The notes under the pieces: generated by a model
What the model saw: the letters and a program-made list of their open reading frames with translations, nothing else
Databases searched by the model: none
What the model was told of the DNA's origin: nothing
Shown here: positions 26,010 to 33,367 of the stretch, in pieces
Position numbering within the stretch: position 1 is the stretch's first letter
Layout of the letters: each line of letters starts with the position of its first letter
Source: Actinopolymorpha singaporensis
GTDB taxonomy: Bacteria; Actinomycetota; Actinomycetes; Propionibacteriales; Actinopolymorphaceae
DNA: 64,000 bases
Assembly (NCBI RefSeq): GCF_900104745.1
Contig: NZ_LT629732.1
Location: 6,001,981 to 6,065,980 of the forward strand
Reading direction: 5' to 3'
Made by a program: the position numbers and the translations under genes

Positions 26010-26081
26010 CCACCTGAAACCGAGCCCACCTGATACCGAGTCCACCTGATACCGAGTCCACCTGATACCGAGTCCACCTGA
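26010..26081. repeat. 16-bp tandem repeat array, four and a half units
   Basis: Units ccacctgaWaccgagY begin at 26010, 26026, 26042 and 26058, with a half unit at 26074-26081. More degenerate relatives (caccgtgaaagcccgagc) precede it from about 25977. It lies between the HNH gene and the VOC gene, about 50 bp before the VOC start. No spacer sequences separate the units. Confidence 0.95.
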
Positions 26082-26129
26082 CCGCAACCAGGACGCGGAT
26101 CGTCCGGGACGCTCCGTACCATCCAGGCC

Positions 26130-26486
26130 ATGGCTATCGCACGCTTCCCGAGCATCGTCATCGACTGCCCCGACCCGGGCGCTCTCGCCACCTTCTACGG
26201 CAAGCTACTGGACTGGAAGGTCGACATCTCCGAAGACTGGGCCGAGATCCGCGCCGAGTACGGCCAGTGCATCTCCTTCCAGCAGGTCGAGGCCTACACC
26301 CCGCCGGCGTGGCCCGCCCAGGAGGTGCCCCAGCAGATGCACCTGGACGTGATCGTCGACGACCTCGACTCCGCCGAGACAGCCGTCCTCGGTATCGGCG
26401 CCACCAAGCACGACCACCAGCCCGGAACGACCTTCCGGGTGTTCCTCGACGCGGCCGGGCACCCGTTCTGCCTGTGCGTGAACTGA
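26130..26486 (+). CDS. VOC-family (glyoxalase/bleomycin-resistance fold) protein
   Basis: 118 residues from ATG 26130, one complete VOC module. It has the family start ARFPSIVIDCPDPGALATFYGKLLDW and the C-terminal FLDAAGHPFCLCVN strand. Such actinobacterial single-module proteins are usually annotated glyoxalase-like; few have a known substrate. The metal-binding His/Glu positions are only partly recognisable, so catalytic function is uncertain. It stands alone after the tandem repeat array. Confidence 0.85.
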   Translation: MAIARFPSIVIDCPDPGALATFYGKLLDWKVDISEDWAEIRAEYGQCISFQQVEAYTPPAWPAQEVPQQMHLDVIVDDLDSAETAVLGIGATKHDHQPGTTFRVFLDAAGHPFCLCVN

Positions 26487-26537
26487 ACCCACAGGTCAGG
26501 CTCACCCGAGGCGTCGCGGCCGTGCGAACATGCCTCC

Positions 26538-26852
26538 ATGAGCGGTGACCACATCGACAGGGACATCGACAGGGACATCGAGATAGGCGCTCTGGCGATC
26601 AACGTCACGGTCCCGGAAGCGTTGCGCTGGACCGACAACCGGCGCGGTGAGGAGTTCACGCTGACCACCCTCAACGTGCGACTGCTCCCCAGCGGGCACC
26701 TCGCCGCAAAGGCCTACGGTCGTCCCACCGCCGGCGGCCGGGGCAACTACGTGTCGTTCTCGGTCCCCGACCGGCCGGAGCTGGCGAACCTGATCGCCGG
26801 GGCAGCCGACCGCGCCGGTGCGATGTGGTCCGCACACCAGGGCCTTCGCTGA
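26538..26852 (+). CDS. Small protein of unknown function
   Basis: 104 residues from ATG 26538. I do not recognise a family with certainty. The N-terminus contains an in-frame 12-bp repeat (HIDR-DIDR-DIE); the rest looks like a small alpha/beta domain (INVTVPEALRW, FTLTTLNVRLLPSGHLAAKAYG) with no signal peptide or membrane segment. It ends 10 bp from the convergent FGGY kinase gene. The codon pattern (G/C at third positions) supports coding. Confidence 0.65.
   Translation: MSGDHIDRDIDRDIEIGALAINVTVPEALRWTDNRRGEEFTLTTLNVRLLPSGHLAAKAYGRPTAGGRGNYVSFSVPDRPELANLIAGAADRAGAMWSAHQGLR
26550..26582 (+). repeat. 12-bp tandem repeat at a gene start
   Basis: Units of the form gacatcgacagg at 26550-26561 and 26562-26573 and a partial third unit encode the HIDR-DIDR-DIE stretch of the small unknown protein. 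Confidence 0.85.
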
Positions 26853-26862
26853 CCGAGAAGCA

Positions 26863-28326
26863 CTAGTTCCAACCGCGGGAGCCGAGTTCGTCCAGCCAGC
26901 GGCCGTACGCCTCGCCGAACCGTTCGACCGCCTGCGGGCGCGGCACATGTCGCACGCGTTCGCGGACCATCGCGGCGGCCGCGCCCGCGAGCGAGCCGTG
27001 CGCCGGCGCGGCCGCGACGACCGCCATCCCGAACGCACCGTCGGTCACCTCCGGCACCACTATCTCCCGGTCGAGGACGTCCGCGTGCAGCCTCGGCCAG
27101 TACGAGCTCCGCGCACCGCCGCCCGTCAGCGTCACCACCGGACCGACCGAAGCGCCCAGACGCTGCACGTGCTCGAGGCACAGCCGCTCCACGAACGCCA
27201 CACCCTGCAGATAGGCCGCGTAGCGTTCCGCCGGATCCGACGGGTTGCCGGTCAGGAAACCGGTCGCGTCCGGGCGGGCGACCGGGAAGCGTTCCCCCTT
27301 GCCCACAAGGGGATACGCCAGCACACCCGCCGGCTCGAACGCCTCCGCCGCCGCGTCCAGCGCCTCGAGGTCGGCGCCGGGAAACTCCCGCGCCAGCACG
27401 CCGGCGCCCGCACTGGACGCACCACCCGGCCACCAGCCACCGTCCGGGCTGCGATGGGAATAGACCGCACCACTCGGGTCGTGCACCGGCTCGGTGGTCG
27501 TGCCCTTGAGGACCAGCGTCGTACCCAGCACGAAGTTCCACGCGCCCGGGGCAAGTGCACCCGACGCGACCTGGGCCGCACACCCGTCGGTGAGGCCGGC
27601 GAGGATCGGTGTTCCGGCGGGGATGCCGGTGAGCTCGGCCGCCCGCGCGCCCACCTCGCCGATCGGTGCTCCGGGCGCCACCACCGGGGGAAGCCGCTTG
27701 GCGGGCAACCCGTGCCGGTCGAGCACGTCGTACGGCCAGTCGGTTCGCACCAGGTCGACGCCACTCTTCAGGGCGTGGCTCCAGTCGGTGGCAACGGCCG
27801 ACCCGGCCAGCCGTGCGGTCACCACGTCGGCCTGATGGGCCAGTCGCGCAGACTCCGGCACGTCGTACTCCGCCAGCAACCACAGCGCCTTCGCCAGCCC
27901 CCACGACGCCTGCGGACGCGCGCCCGCCGCCGACCATCCCGGGGCCGGGTCGGCGGCGAGCCGGGCGGCCTGCTCCCCGGCCCGTCCGTCGTCGTACATC
28001 AGCGCGGGCGTCACCGGCCGGGCCGGGTCGCCGGGCACCTCCTCGACGAACAGCACCGTCCCGGACGTACTGCACACCGACAGGCCCTCCACCGGCCGCC
28101 CGGCGACCTGCCCGCCCACTTCACCCGCGGCGCGCACGAACGCCAACCACCACTCCTGGGGATCCTGTTCGTGATGGACGCCATCACGGGTGCTGCGCAG
28201 CGGTGCCATGGCCTTCGCCACCACCGACCCGGTGGCCGTCGCGGCCACCACCCGAACGCCCTGGGTGCCGAGGTCGACGCCGAGCCACACCGGCTCGTGC
28301 GCGTTGCCACCACCAAGATCGGTCAT
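26863..28326 (-). CDS. FGGY-family carbohydrate kinase (xylulokinase/ribulokinase-like)
   Basis: 487 residues. Phosphate-binding loop WLGVDLGTQGVRVVAA, a YDDGRA motif in the first lobe, catalytic-Asp region LAGLTDGCAAQVASG, nucleotide site LTGGGARSSYWPRLHADVL. It differs clearly from the other two FGGY kinases here and resembles the small kinases acting on D-ribulose or xylulose (from memory, low certainty). It lies 87 bp downstream of the mutase gene on the same strand. It could belong to the same transcript, but no functional link is evident. Confidence 0.85.
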   Translation of the reverse strand: MTDLGGGNAHEPVWLGVDLGTQGVRVVAATATGSVVAKAMAPLRSTRDGVHHEQDPQEWWLAFVRAAGEVGGQVAGRPVEGLSVCSTSGTVLFVEEVPGDPARPVTPALMYDDGRAGEQAARLAADPAPGWSAAGARPQASWGLAKALWLLAEYDVPESARLAHQADVVTARLAGSAVATDWSHALKSGVDLVRTDWPYDVLDRHGLPAKRLPPVVAPGAPIGEVGARAAELTGIPAGTPILAGLTDGCAAQVASGALAPGAWNFVLGTTLVLKGTTTEPVHDPSGAVYSHRSPDGGWWPGGASSAGAGVLAREFPGADLEALDAAAEAFEPAGVLAYPLVGKGERFPVARPDATGFLTGNPSDPAERYAAYLQGVAFVERLCLEHVQRLGASVGPVVTLTGGGARSSYWPRLHADVLDREIVVPEVTDGAFGMAVVAAAPAHGSLAGAAAAMVRERVRHVPRPQAVERFGEAYGRWLDELGSRGWN

Positions 28327-28413
28327 GACTCCATCTCACCGACGCGCGGGTGGCCCGTCAAACCGACCCGATCCTTCGCGGCCAGGCTCGGAAAGCCGGT
28401 TCACGGCCCGTCG

Positions 28414-30153
28414 TCAGAACCGCGCCGGCTCGCGGTAGTCGCCCCACTCGTCCTTGAGTACGCCGCAGATCTCGCCCAGCGTCGCCTCCGCCCGGGCAGC
28501 GGCCAGGATCACCGGCACCATGTTCTGTTCGGTGCGGGCGACCTCCGCCAGCTTCCGCAGCGCGGCGTCAACCTCAGCTTGCGAACGGGACCGGCGCCGC
28601 TCGCCGAGCACGCGGCACTGCTCGGCCTCGACCTCGTGGCTCACCCGCAGGATCTCCACCGGGCCACTGACCGTACTGGTGTGCGCGTTGACGCCGACGA
28701 TCTTCTTCTCACCGGTTTCCAGCGCCTGCTGGTAGTCGAACGCCGCCTCGGCGATCTCCCCGGTGAAGTACCCGTCGTCGATTCCGCGCAGCAGCCCGGC
28801 GGTGATCGTGCCGTCGTCGCTCAGCTCCCTTATCCGGGCGAACACCTCCTCCGCCTCGGCCTCCATCCGATCCGTCAGCGCCTCGACGTACCACGAACCG
28901 CCCAGCGGGTCGGCGACGTTGGCCACGCCCGTCTCCTCCAGCAGGACCTGCTGGGTGCGCAGCGCCACCTCCGCGGACTGCTCCGACGGCAACGCGAGCG
29001 TCTCGTCGAACGCGTTCGTGTGCAGGGAGTTGGTTCCGCCGAGCACCGCTGCGAGTGCCTCCACCGCCGTCCGGACGATGTTGTTGTACGGCTGCTGGGC
29101 AGTGAGCGAGACGCCCGCGGTCTGGGTGTGGAAACGCAACCAGGCCGCGCGGTCGGTCTTCGCGCCGTACACCTCCCGCATCCACCGCGCCCAGATCCGC
29201 CGGGCCGCCCGGAACTTCGCGATCTCCTCGAAGAAGTCCAGATGGCTGTCGAAGAAGAACGACAGACCGGGAGCGAAGACGTCGACGTCCAGCCCCCGCG
29301 ACAGGCCCAGTTCGACGTAGGCGAACCCGTCCGCCAGCGTGTACGCGAGCTCCTGCGCGGCGGTCGAGCCGGCCTCGCGGATGTGGTAGCCGGACACCGA
29401 CAGCGGCTTGTACGCCGGGATCTCCTTGGAGCAGAACTCCATCAGGTCGCCGATCAGCCGCAGGTGCGGCTGCGGCGCGAACAGCCACTCCTTCTGCGCG
29501 ATGTACTCCTTGAAGATGTCGGTCTGCAGCGTGCCGTTGAGGGTGGCGATGTCCACGCCCTGGCGCTCGGCCGCGACGAGGTACATGCAGAAGATCGGAA
29601 TCGCCGGGCCGGAGATGGTCATCGACGTGGTGACCTCGCCCAGCGGAATGCGGTCGAACAGCACTTCCATGTCGGCGGCGGAGTCGATCGCCACGCCGCA
29701 GTGACCCACTTCGCCGAGCGAGCGCGGGTCGTCGGAGTCGCGGCCCATCAGCGTCGGCATGTCGAACGCCACGGACAGTCCCCCACCGCCCGCGGCGAGG
29801 ATCATGCGGTAGCGCTCGTTGGTCTGCCTGGCGTTGCCGAAGCCTGCGAACTGCCGGATGGTCCAGGTGCGGCCGCGGTAGCCGGTGGGATACAGGCCGC
29901 GGGTGAAGGGGTACTCGCCGGGCCAGCCGATCCGCTCGAACCGGGGATCGTCCGCGTCCGGTGGCGGGCCGTAGACCGGGTCCACCTCCATCCCGGACAG
30001 TGTCGTACGGCGTGAGCGGTCGTGCTGGTCGCGCGTTTCGCCACCCTCGCCCGGCTTGCCCTCGCCGGGCCCGCCCGGCTTGCCCCGTCCGGCCGCCGCG
30101 TCGTAACGCTGCTGCCACCGGCGCCGGCCCGCCTCGATGTCTTCGGCCCGCAT
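28414..30153 (-). CDS. icmA: Isobutyryl-CoA mutase-like B12-dependent mutase, large subunit
   Basis: 579 residues, a TIM-barrel acyl-CoA mutase subunit without the C-terminal cobalamin-binding domain, so a separate small subunit (about 130-150 residues) encoded elsewhere is needed. Two substrate-selectivity positions are readable: Phe102 in TIRQFAGFGN and Gln220 in EYIAQKEW. In methylmalonyl-CoA mutase these are Tyr and Arg; Phe/Gln is the isobutyryl-CoA mutase pattern (family knowledge). It would interconvert isobutyryl-CoA and n-butyryl-CoA, linking valine and fatty-acid metabolism. The N-terminal segment (about residues 22-48) is a Gly/Pro/Glu/Lys-rich spacer. A MarR gene lies upstream on the same strand, and a 22-bp palindrome sits 48-69 bp before the start. 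Confidence 0.85.
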   Translation of the reverse strand: MRAEDIEAGRRRWQQRYDAAAGRGKPGGPGEGKPGEGGETRDQHDRSRRTTLSGMEVDPVYGPPPDADDPRFERIGWPGEYPFTRGLYPTGYRGRTWTIRQFAGFGNARQTNERYRMILAAGGGGLSVAFDMPTLMGRDSDDPRSLGEVGHCGVAIDSAADMEVLFDRIPLGEVTTSMTISGPAIPIFCMYLVAAERQGVDIATLNGTLQTDIFKEYIAQKEWLFAPQPHLRLIGDLMEFCSKEIPAYKPLSVSGYHIREAGSTAAQELAYTLADGFAYVELGLSRGLDVDVFAPGLSFFFDSHLDFFEEIAKFRAARRIWARWMREVYGAKTDRAAWLRFHTQTAGVSLTAQQPYNNIVRTAVEALAAVLGGTNSLHTNAFDETLALPSEQSAEVALRTQQVLLEETGVANVADPLGGSWYVEALTDRMEAEAEEVFARIRELSDDGTITAGLLRGIDDGYFTGEIAEAAFDYQQALETGEKKIVGVNAHTSTVSGPVEILRVSHEVEAEQCRVLGERRRSRSQAEVDAALRKLAEVARTEQNMVPVILAAARAEATLGEICGVLKDEWGDYREPARF

Positions 30154-30200
30154 AGGTCCTCCCGACTGACGTGGCCGCCCTCGTGAGGCGCCACTGCCAC

Positions 30201-30222
30201 GATAGTAGGATGTCCAACTATC
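30201..30222. promoter_or_regulatory. Palindromic operator upstream of the mutase gene (probable MarR site)
   Basis: A 22-bp inverted repeat with arms GATAGTnGGA and TCCnACTATC, 9 of 11 base pairs matching. It lies 48 bp upstream of the mutase start, in the gap between the MarR gene and the mutase gene. Length and symmetry fit a winged-helix dimer. A TACTAT hexamer in its left arm (minus strand) could be a -10 element. Confidence 0.65.
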
Positions 30223-30298
30223 CGCAGCCGGTAAGGGGTTCGGGAGGTTACGTCCCCTCAGACGACGGGCCGTCTCAGGGTCGGTCCGCTCGACGGGC

Positions 30299-30814
30299 TC
30301 AGGTGAGGAAGTCGCCGGCCTCGCGGCGCACCCGCGTGAGCAGTTCGTGCACCGTGGCCAGGCTCTCGTCGTCGAGCGCGTCGAATCCGAACCTCATCCC
30401 TACCAGGTCCTTGGTGGTCGCCTTGACCACCTCGCGCCCCTCGTCGGTCACCTCGGCCAGCACGCCGCGGCCATCCTCCGGATGAGGCGTACGCCGTACC
30501 AGTCCGTCGCGTTCGAGCCGCCGCACGATCGAGGTCACCGAGGTGGGGTGCACCTGGAGCCGTTCGCCCATCTTCCCCAGCGGCAGAGCGCCGGTACGGG
30601 TGAACGTCAACAACACGAGCGCCTCGTACCTCGCGAAGGTCAGGTCGTAGCGCCGCAGGATCTCGTCCAGCCGGGAGAGCACGATCTGCTGCACCCGCAT
30701 CAGGGAGGTGACCGCCCGCATCGGCTCGACAGCCGCGTCCGCGCCGAAGTGGTGTGCCCACTGGCGTGCCGCCTCCTGGACGGGGTCGAACGGTAGGGGC
30801 CGCCTCTTCGCCAT
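30299..30814 (-). CDS. MarR-family transcriptional regulator
   Basis: 171 residues from ATG 30814 (the open frame continues upstream but is Pro/Gly-rich). Winged helix-turn-helix at about residues 55-125: LTFARYEALVLLTF, LGKMGERLQVHPTSVTSIVRRLERDGLVRRTPHPEDGR, with the DGR wing. It is separated by 145 bp from the mutase gene downstream, and the 22-bp palindrome lies in that gap. It probably senses an acyl-CoA or carboxylic acid and controls the mutase gene (inference). Confidence 0.93.
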   Translation of the reverse strand: MAKRRPLPFDPVQEAARQWAHHFGADAAVEPMRAVTSLMRVQQIVLSRLDEILRRYDLTFARYEALVLLTFTRTGALPLGKMGERLQVHPTSVTSIVRRLERDGLVRRTPHPEDGRGVLAEVTDEGREVVKATTKDLVGMRFGFDALDDESLATVHELLTRVRREAGDFLT

Positions 30815-30911
30815 GAAAGCGAACGTAACAGGCGAGCCGCATGTCCCCGGGAACCGGTCCGGACCTGACCCTCCGGCCGGCCCTGTCGAGCCATGGTCGG
30901 CCTGGTCGGGC

Positions 30912-31985
30912 CTAGTCGGGCCGGGCGGTCCTGGAGGTTCCGGCTTCGGCAGGGTCGGTGCGCCCGCCGGACCGATCATCCGGCTGGGCGCCGGTTCGCA
31001 CGCCGGCTGGGGCGGCGGGCCGCGGGCCCGGCCGGGGATCGCGCCGATCGTCGGAGCGGGAGCCAGAGCGGGAGCCAGAGCGGGAGCCAGAGCGGGAGCC
31101 GGACAGACGCGGATCGGTGCTGGTGGTGTGCACCCGCCGTGCGACCGCCTTCGTCGGAGGGACGACCCGCGGCCGGATCAGCCCGACCGCCCACTCGACG
31201 GCCACCCAGGTCGGGCCCGCCAACCGGCGTAGCCATCGGCGCACCTCGTTCCAGTGGAGGTCTGCCAGCAACGACACCTGCAGCACCGCGCCGCCGACCA
31301 TCGTGCCCGCGACCAGGTCGCTGAACCAGTGCGTGTGCCGGTAGACCGAGATCACCGTCATCAGCACCTCGGCCGCCGCGACCAGTCCGATCAGCAGCCA
31401 TCGCCGGTGCTTGCTGACGTTGCCGTACCGCACCAGCAGCGCCACGACCAGTCCGTACACGAAGATCACGTTGGCGGTGTGGCCGGACGGGAAGAGCACG
31501 TTGTCACCGGTGAACAACGCGGGGCCGCCGGTACGCGGACTCTCCCGGCCGCTGGCGAGCTTGATGACGCCGATCGTGAAGTTCAGTCCGAGGGTGGCGC
31601 CCACCGCGATGACCAACGGTCGGATGCTGCGGATACGGCGACTGAGGTAGTACGCCACGCCGAACAACAGCGGCAGACAGATGAGCCGCTGGCCGATCCG
31701 GTCGACCGCATCTGCGTAGGCGTACTCGTACGGTCCCTTGAACTTCCAGATGTGGGCGACGAACTCGTCCAGCCGGAGCAGGGGTCCGCCGCGCGCCAGG
31801 TCGAGCAGGATCGCCACGACGCCGACGAGCAGCAGGGCCGCCAGCACCGGGAAACGCAGAACCGGACGGACGATCTCGTCGGCACGGGACGGAGTGGTGG
31901 TGAGCTCGGCGTCCGGGGACTCCTCGCGACTCCGCTGGTCGCGGCGGGACTCGTCTCGGTGCGGCTCGGAGACTCGGCCATACAT
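30912..31985 (-). CDS. PAP2-family membrane phosphatase
   Basis: 357 residues, about six membrane helices between residues 45 and 240. The three PAP2 motifs are recognisable: K142-L-A-S-G-R147, PSGHT at 166-170, and RHTHWFSD at 216-223 with His219 and Asp223. The Arg usually found six residues before that His is Ser213 here, though Arg216 is near. The likely substrate is an isoprenyl or lipid phosphate. The C-terminal tail (from about residue 270) is hydrophilic and carries four SGSR repeats. A GAGAGGAG sequence precedes the start as a ribosome-binding site. Confidence 0.88.
   Translation of the reverse strand: MYGRVSEPHRDESRRDQRSREESPDAELTTTPSRADEIVRPVLRFPVLAALLLVGVVAILLDLARGGPLLRLDEFVAHIWKFKGPYEYAYADAVDRIGQRLICLPLLFGVAYYLSRRIRSIRPLVIAVGATLGLNFTIGVIKLASGRESPRTGGPALFTGDNVLFPSGHTANVIFVYGLVVALLVRYGNVSKHRRWLLIGLVAAAEVLMTVISVYRHTHWFSDLVAGTMVGGAVLQVSLLADLHWNEVRRWLRRLAGPTWVAVEWAVGLIRPRVVPPTKAVARRVHTTSTDPRLSGSRSGSRSGSRSGSRSDDRRDPRPGPRPAAPAGVRTGAQPDDRSGGRTDPAEAGTSRTARPD
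31055..31102 (-). repeat. 12-bp tandem repeat, four units
   Basis: Units agcgggagccag at 31055, 31067, 31079 and 31091 encode four SGSR units in the cytoplasmic tail of the PAP2 protein. Confidence 0.95.
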
Positions 31986-32390
31986 TGACCAGCCGGCTCC
32001 TCTCGGTGCGGGTGGACATCGGCGGTACTGGTGTGATGGCGTGCCGATACCCAGGTGCCAGGTGTCCCTGGTCGGTCAACCTGACGATAGACGAGTGGTG
32101 ACAGATGGTTGTTCCGACGTGAGTGTCGATCACTGAGCGTTGTCTCATCGTTCATCCACCCGTCGCGATGACCTCGCGAGCATACCCACTACGGCTGGGA
32201 GTGGCCGGACTGGTGAGCGCGGCCACGGCGGGCGCAGGAGCGACCACACCGGGCGAAACCGGGCAGAAGTCCGGCGCGAGGCCGTGCCGGCTGAGAGGCG
32301 GGCCGGAGAAGGCCGGAACATACCCGAAGAGGGTCGGGGACCCGAAAGGAGCCGGCGCGGCGTTCGGTCGGCGGAACGCCGGCGCGGCCG
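31986..32390. other. 405-bp intergenic region
   Basis: Between the PAP2 gene (its promoter side) and the 3' end of the PH-domain gene. It contains a small hairpin at 32358-32381 (8-bp stem cggcgttc/gaacgccg, 8-nt loop) that could end the PH-domain transcript. Open frames here have poor composition and no homology that I recognise. No RNA gene seen. Confidence 0.5.
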
Positions 32391-33038
32391 TCAGCGCGGG
32401 AACCGGCGCGCGGTGGGCGGGCCGGGGCGGCGCGGATGGTTGGCGCGGGGCCGGGCGCCAGCCGGTGCCTTCACGATCGTCGAACTCGAACCGTCGCCCT
32501 CATCCTCCTTGGCGGTGGCCCGCAGACCGGAACGCTGCAGGAGCCGTTGGATCGTGAGGTCACGCTGGTCGGGTTTGCCGACGAACTTGATGATGCGCAG
32601 CCCCTGCTCCTGCGCGGCGTTCTCGAAGATGAAGTGCCCGTATCCGAGGATCCGTCCGACGAACGGCTTGTCCACGGTGATGTCGAGGATCCGCATGATC
32701 GGGGTCGTGGCGATCTTCTTGGTCATGACCCCGCTCACCCGGAACACCCGCATGTTGGTGATGACGAATCTGTCCATGTGTTCGATCAGCGCACGTGAAC
32801 CTGCGTGAGCAAGCAGCGCGAGCGCGGCGATGAACGGCACCCATGCCAGGTTGACGGGGAGGTTGAGCATCGCCCCCAGCAACAGCAGCGCGCCGACACA
32901 CTCGAGTACCGGAATGATGAAGACCACCCAGTGGTGGCGTACCTCATCGACGACCACCTCGCCCTCGTCGGCGAGAAGGTGCCGCACGATCTTCGGGTCA
33001 GCGAAGCTGTGCCTGACCCATCGAACGGGTCCGGTCAC
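32391..33038 (-). CDS. Membrane protein with bacterial PH (DUF304-like) domain
   Basis: 215 residues from GTG 33038. Two hydrophobic helices at about residues 38-58 and 62-82 (VVFIIPVLECVGALLLLGAML, LAWVPFIAALALLAHAG) are followed by a bacterial PH-like beta domain (FVITNMRVFRVSGVMTKKIATTPIMRILDITVDKPFVGRI) and a Pro/Arg-rich tail. PH-like domains of this type are thought to mediate protein or lipid contacts at the membrane. The GTG overlaps the stop of the preceding 55-residue membrane protein gene (GTGA), so the two are translationally coupled. Confidence 0.85.
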   Translation of the reverse strand: MTGPVRWVRHSFADPKIVRHLLADEGEVVVDEVRHHWVVFIIPVLECVGALLLLGAMLNLPVNLAWVPFIAALALLAHAGSRALIEHMDRFVITNMRVFRVSGVMTKKIATTPIMRILDITVDKPFVGRILGYGHFIFENAAQEQGLRIIKFVGKPDQRDLTIQRLLQRSGLRATAKEDEGDGSSSTIVKAPAGARPRANHPRRPGPPTARRFPR

Positions 33039-33202
33039 GCGAACACGGAACTGAAGAACTGGATGAGGGCCTGAAAGCCCTGTCCAATCAAGGCGCCCGC
33101 CCCACGGACGGCGCCAGCAGCGTTATCCGGCCTGGTCACCAGATAGAACGCCAGAAACGCGATCACAAGCCAGGTGACCACTTTCTTAGTACCGGCTGTC
33201 AC
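33035..33202 (-). CDS. Small single-pass membrane protein (55 aa) coupled to the PH-domain gene
   Basis: A short gene found by reading the minus strand: GTG at 33200-33202, with a GGAGGAG ribosome-binding site 8 bp upstream, stop TGA at 33035-33037 inside the PH-domain start (GTGA overlap). The product begins MTAGTKKVVTWLVIAFLAF: a short basic N-terminus, one hydrophobic helix (about residues 8-22), then an Ala/Gly-rich amphipathic stretch ending QFFSSVFA. The size, strong RBS, overlap and membrane helix support it as real. Similar tiny proteins occur beside PH-domain genes in other actinomycetes (from memory). Function unknown; a membrane partner of the PH-domain protein is likely. Confidence 0.8.
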   Translation of the reverse strand: MTAGTKKVVTWLVIAFLAFYLVTRPDNAAGAVRGAGALIGQGFQALIQFFSSVFA

Positions 33203-33367
33203 GACCGTACTCCTCCCTCGTCGGGCTCCCCTGCGGCCTTCGCGTGTTGTAGCCCAGCATGAACTCTAAGTGGTTTCGACCGGAAGGCAAATGGGGCACG
33301 GCACACTTGTCCACGCCGCGGGCTCAGACGGCCAAAAGGTCTGACCAAACGGGCATCGCGGACGATG

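Noticed and set aside
26010-26081. Possible CRISPR array
   Set aside because: The 16-bp units are contiguous with no spacers, and no cas genes are near.
26818-30015. A 1065-codon open frame on the plus strand
   Set aside because: It is the antisense of the FGGY kinase and mutase genes; the high GC content removes stops from shadow frames. The protein is Arg/Gly/Pro/His-rich and shows no domain.
32123-32557. A 144-codon plus-strand frame beginning after the PAP2 gene
   Set aside because: It runs into the antisense of the PH-domain gene and has a Gly/Ala/Arg-rich composition typical of shadow frames; no RBS.
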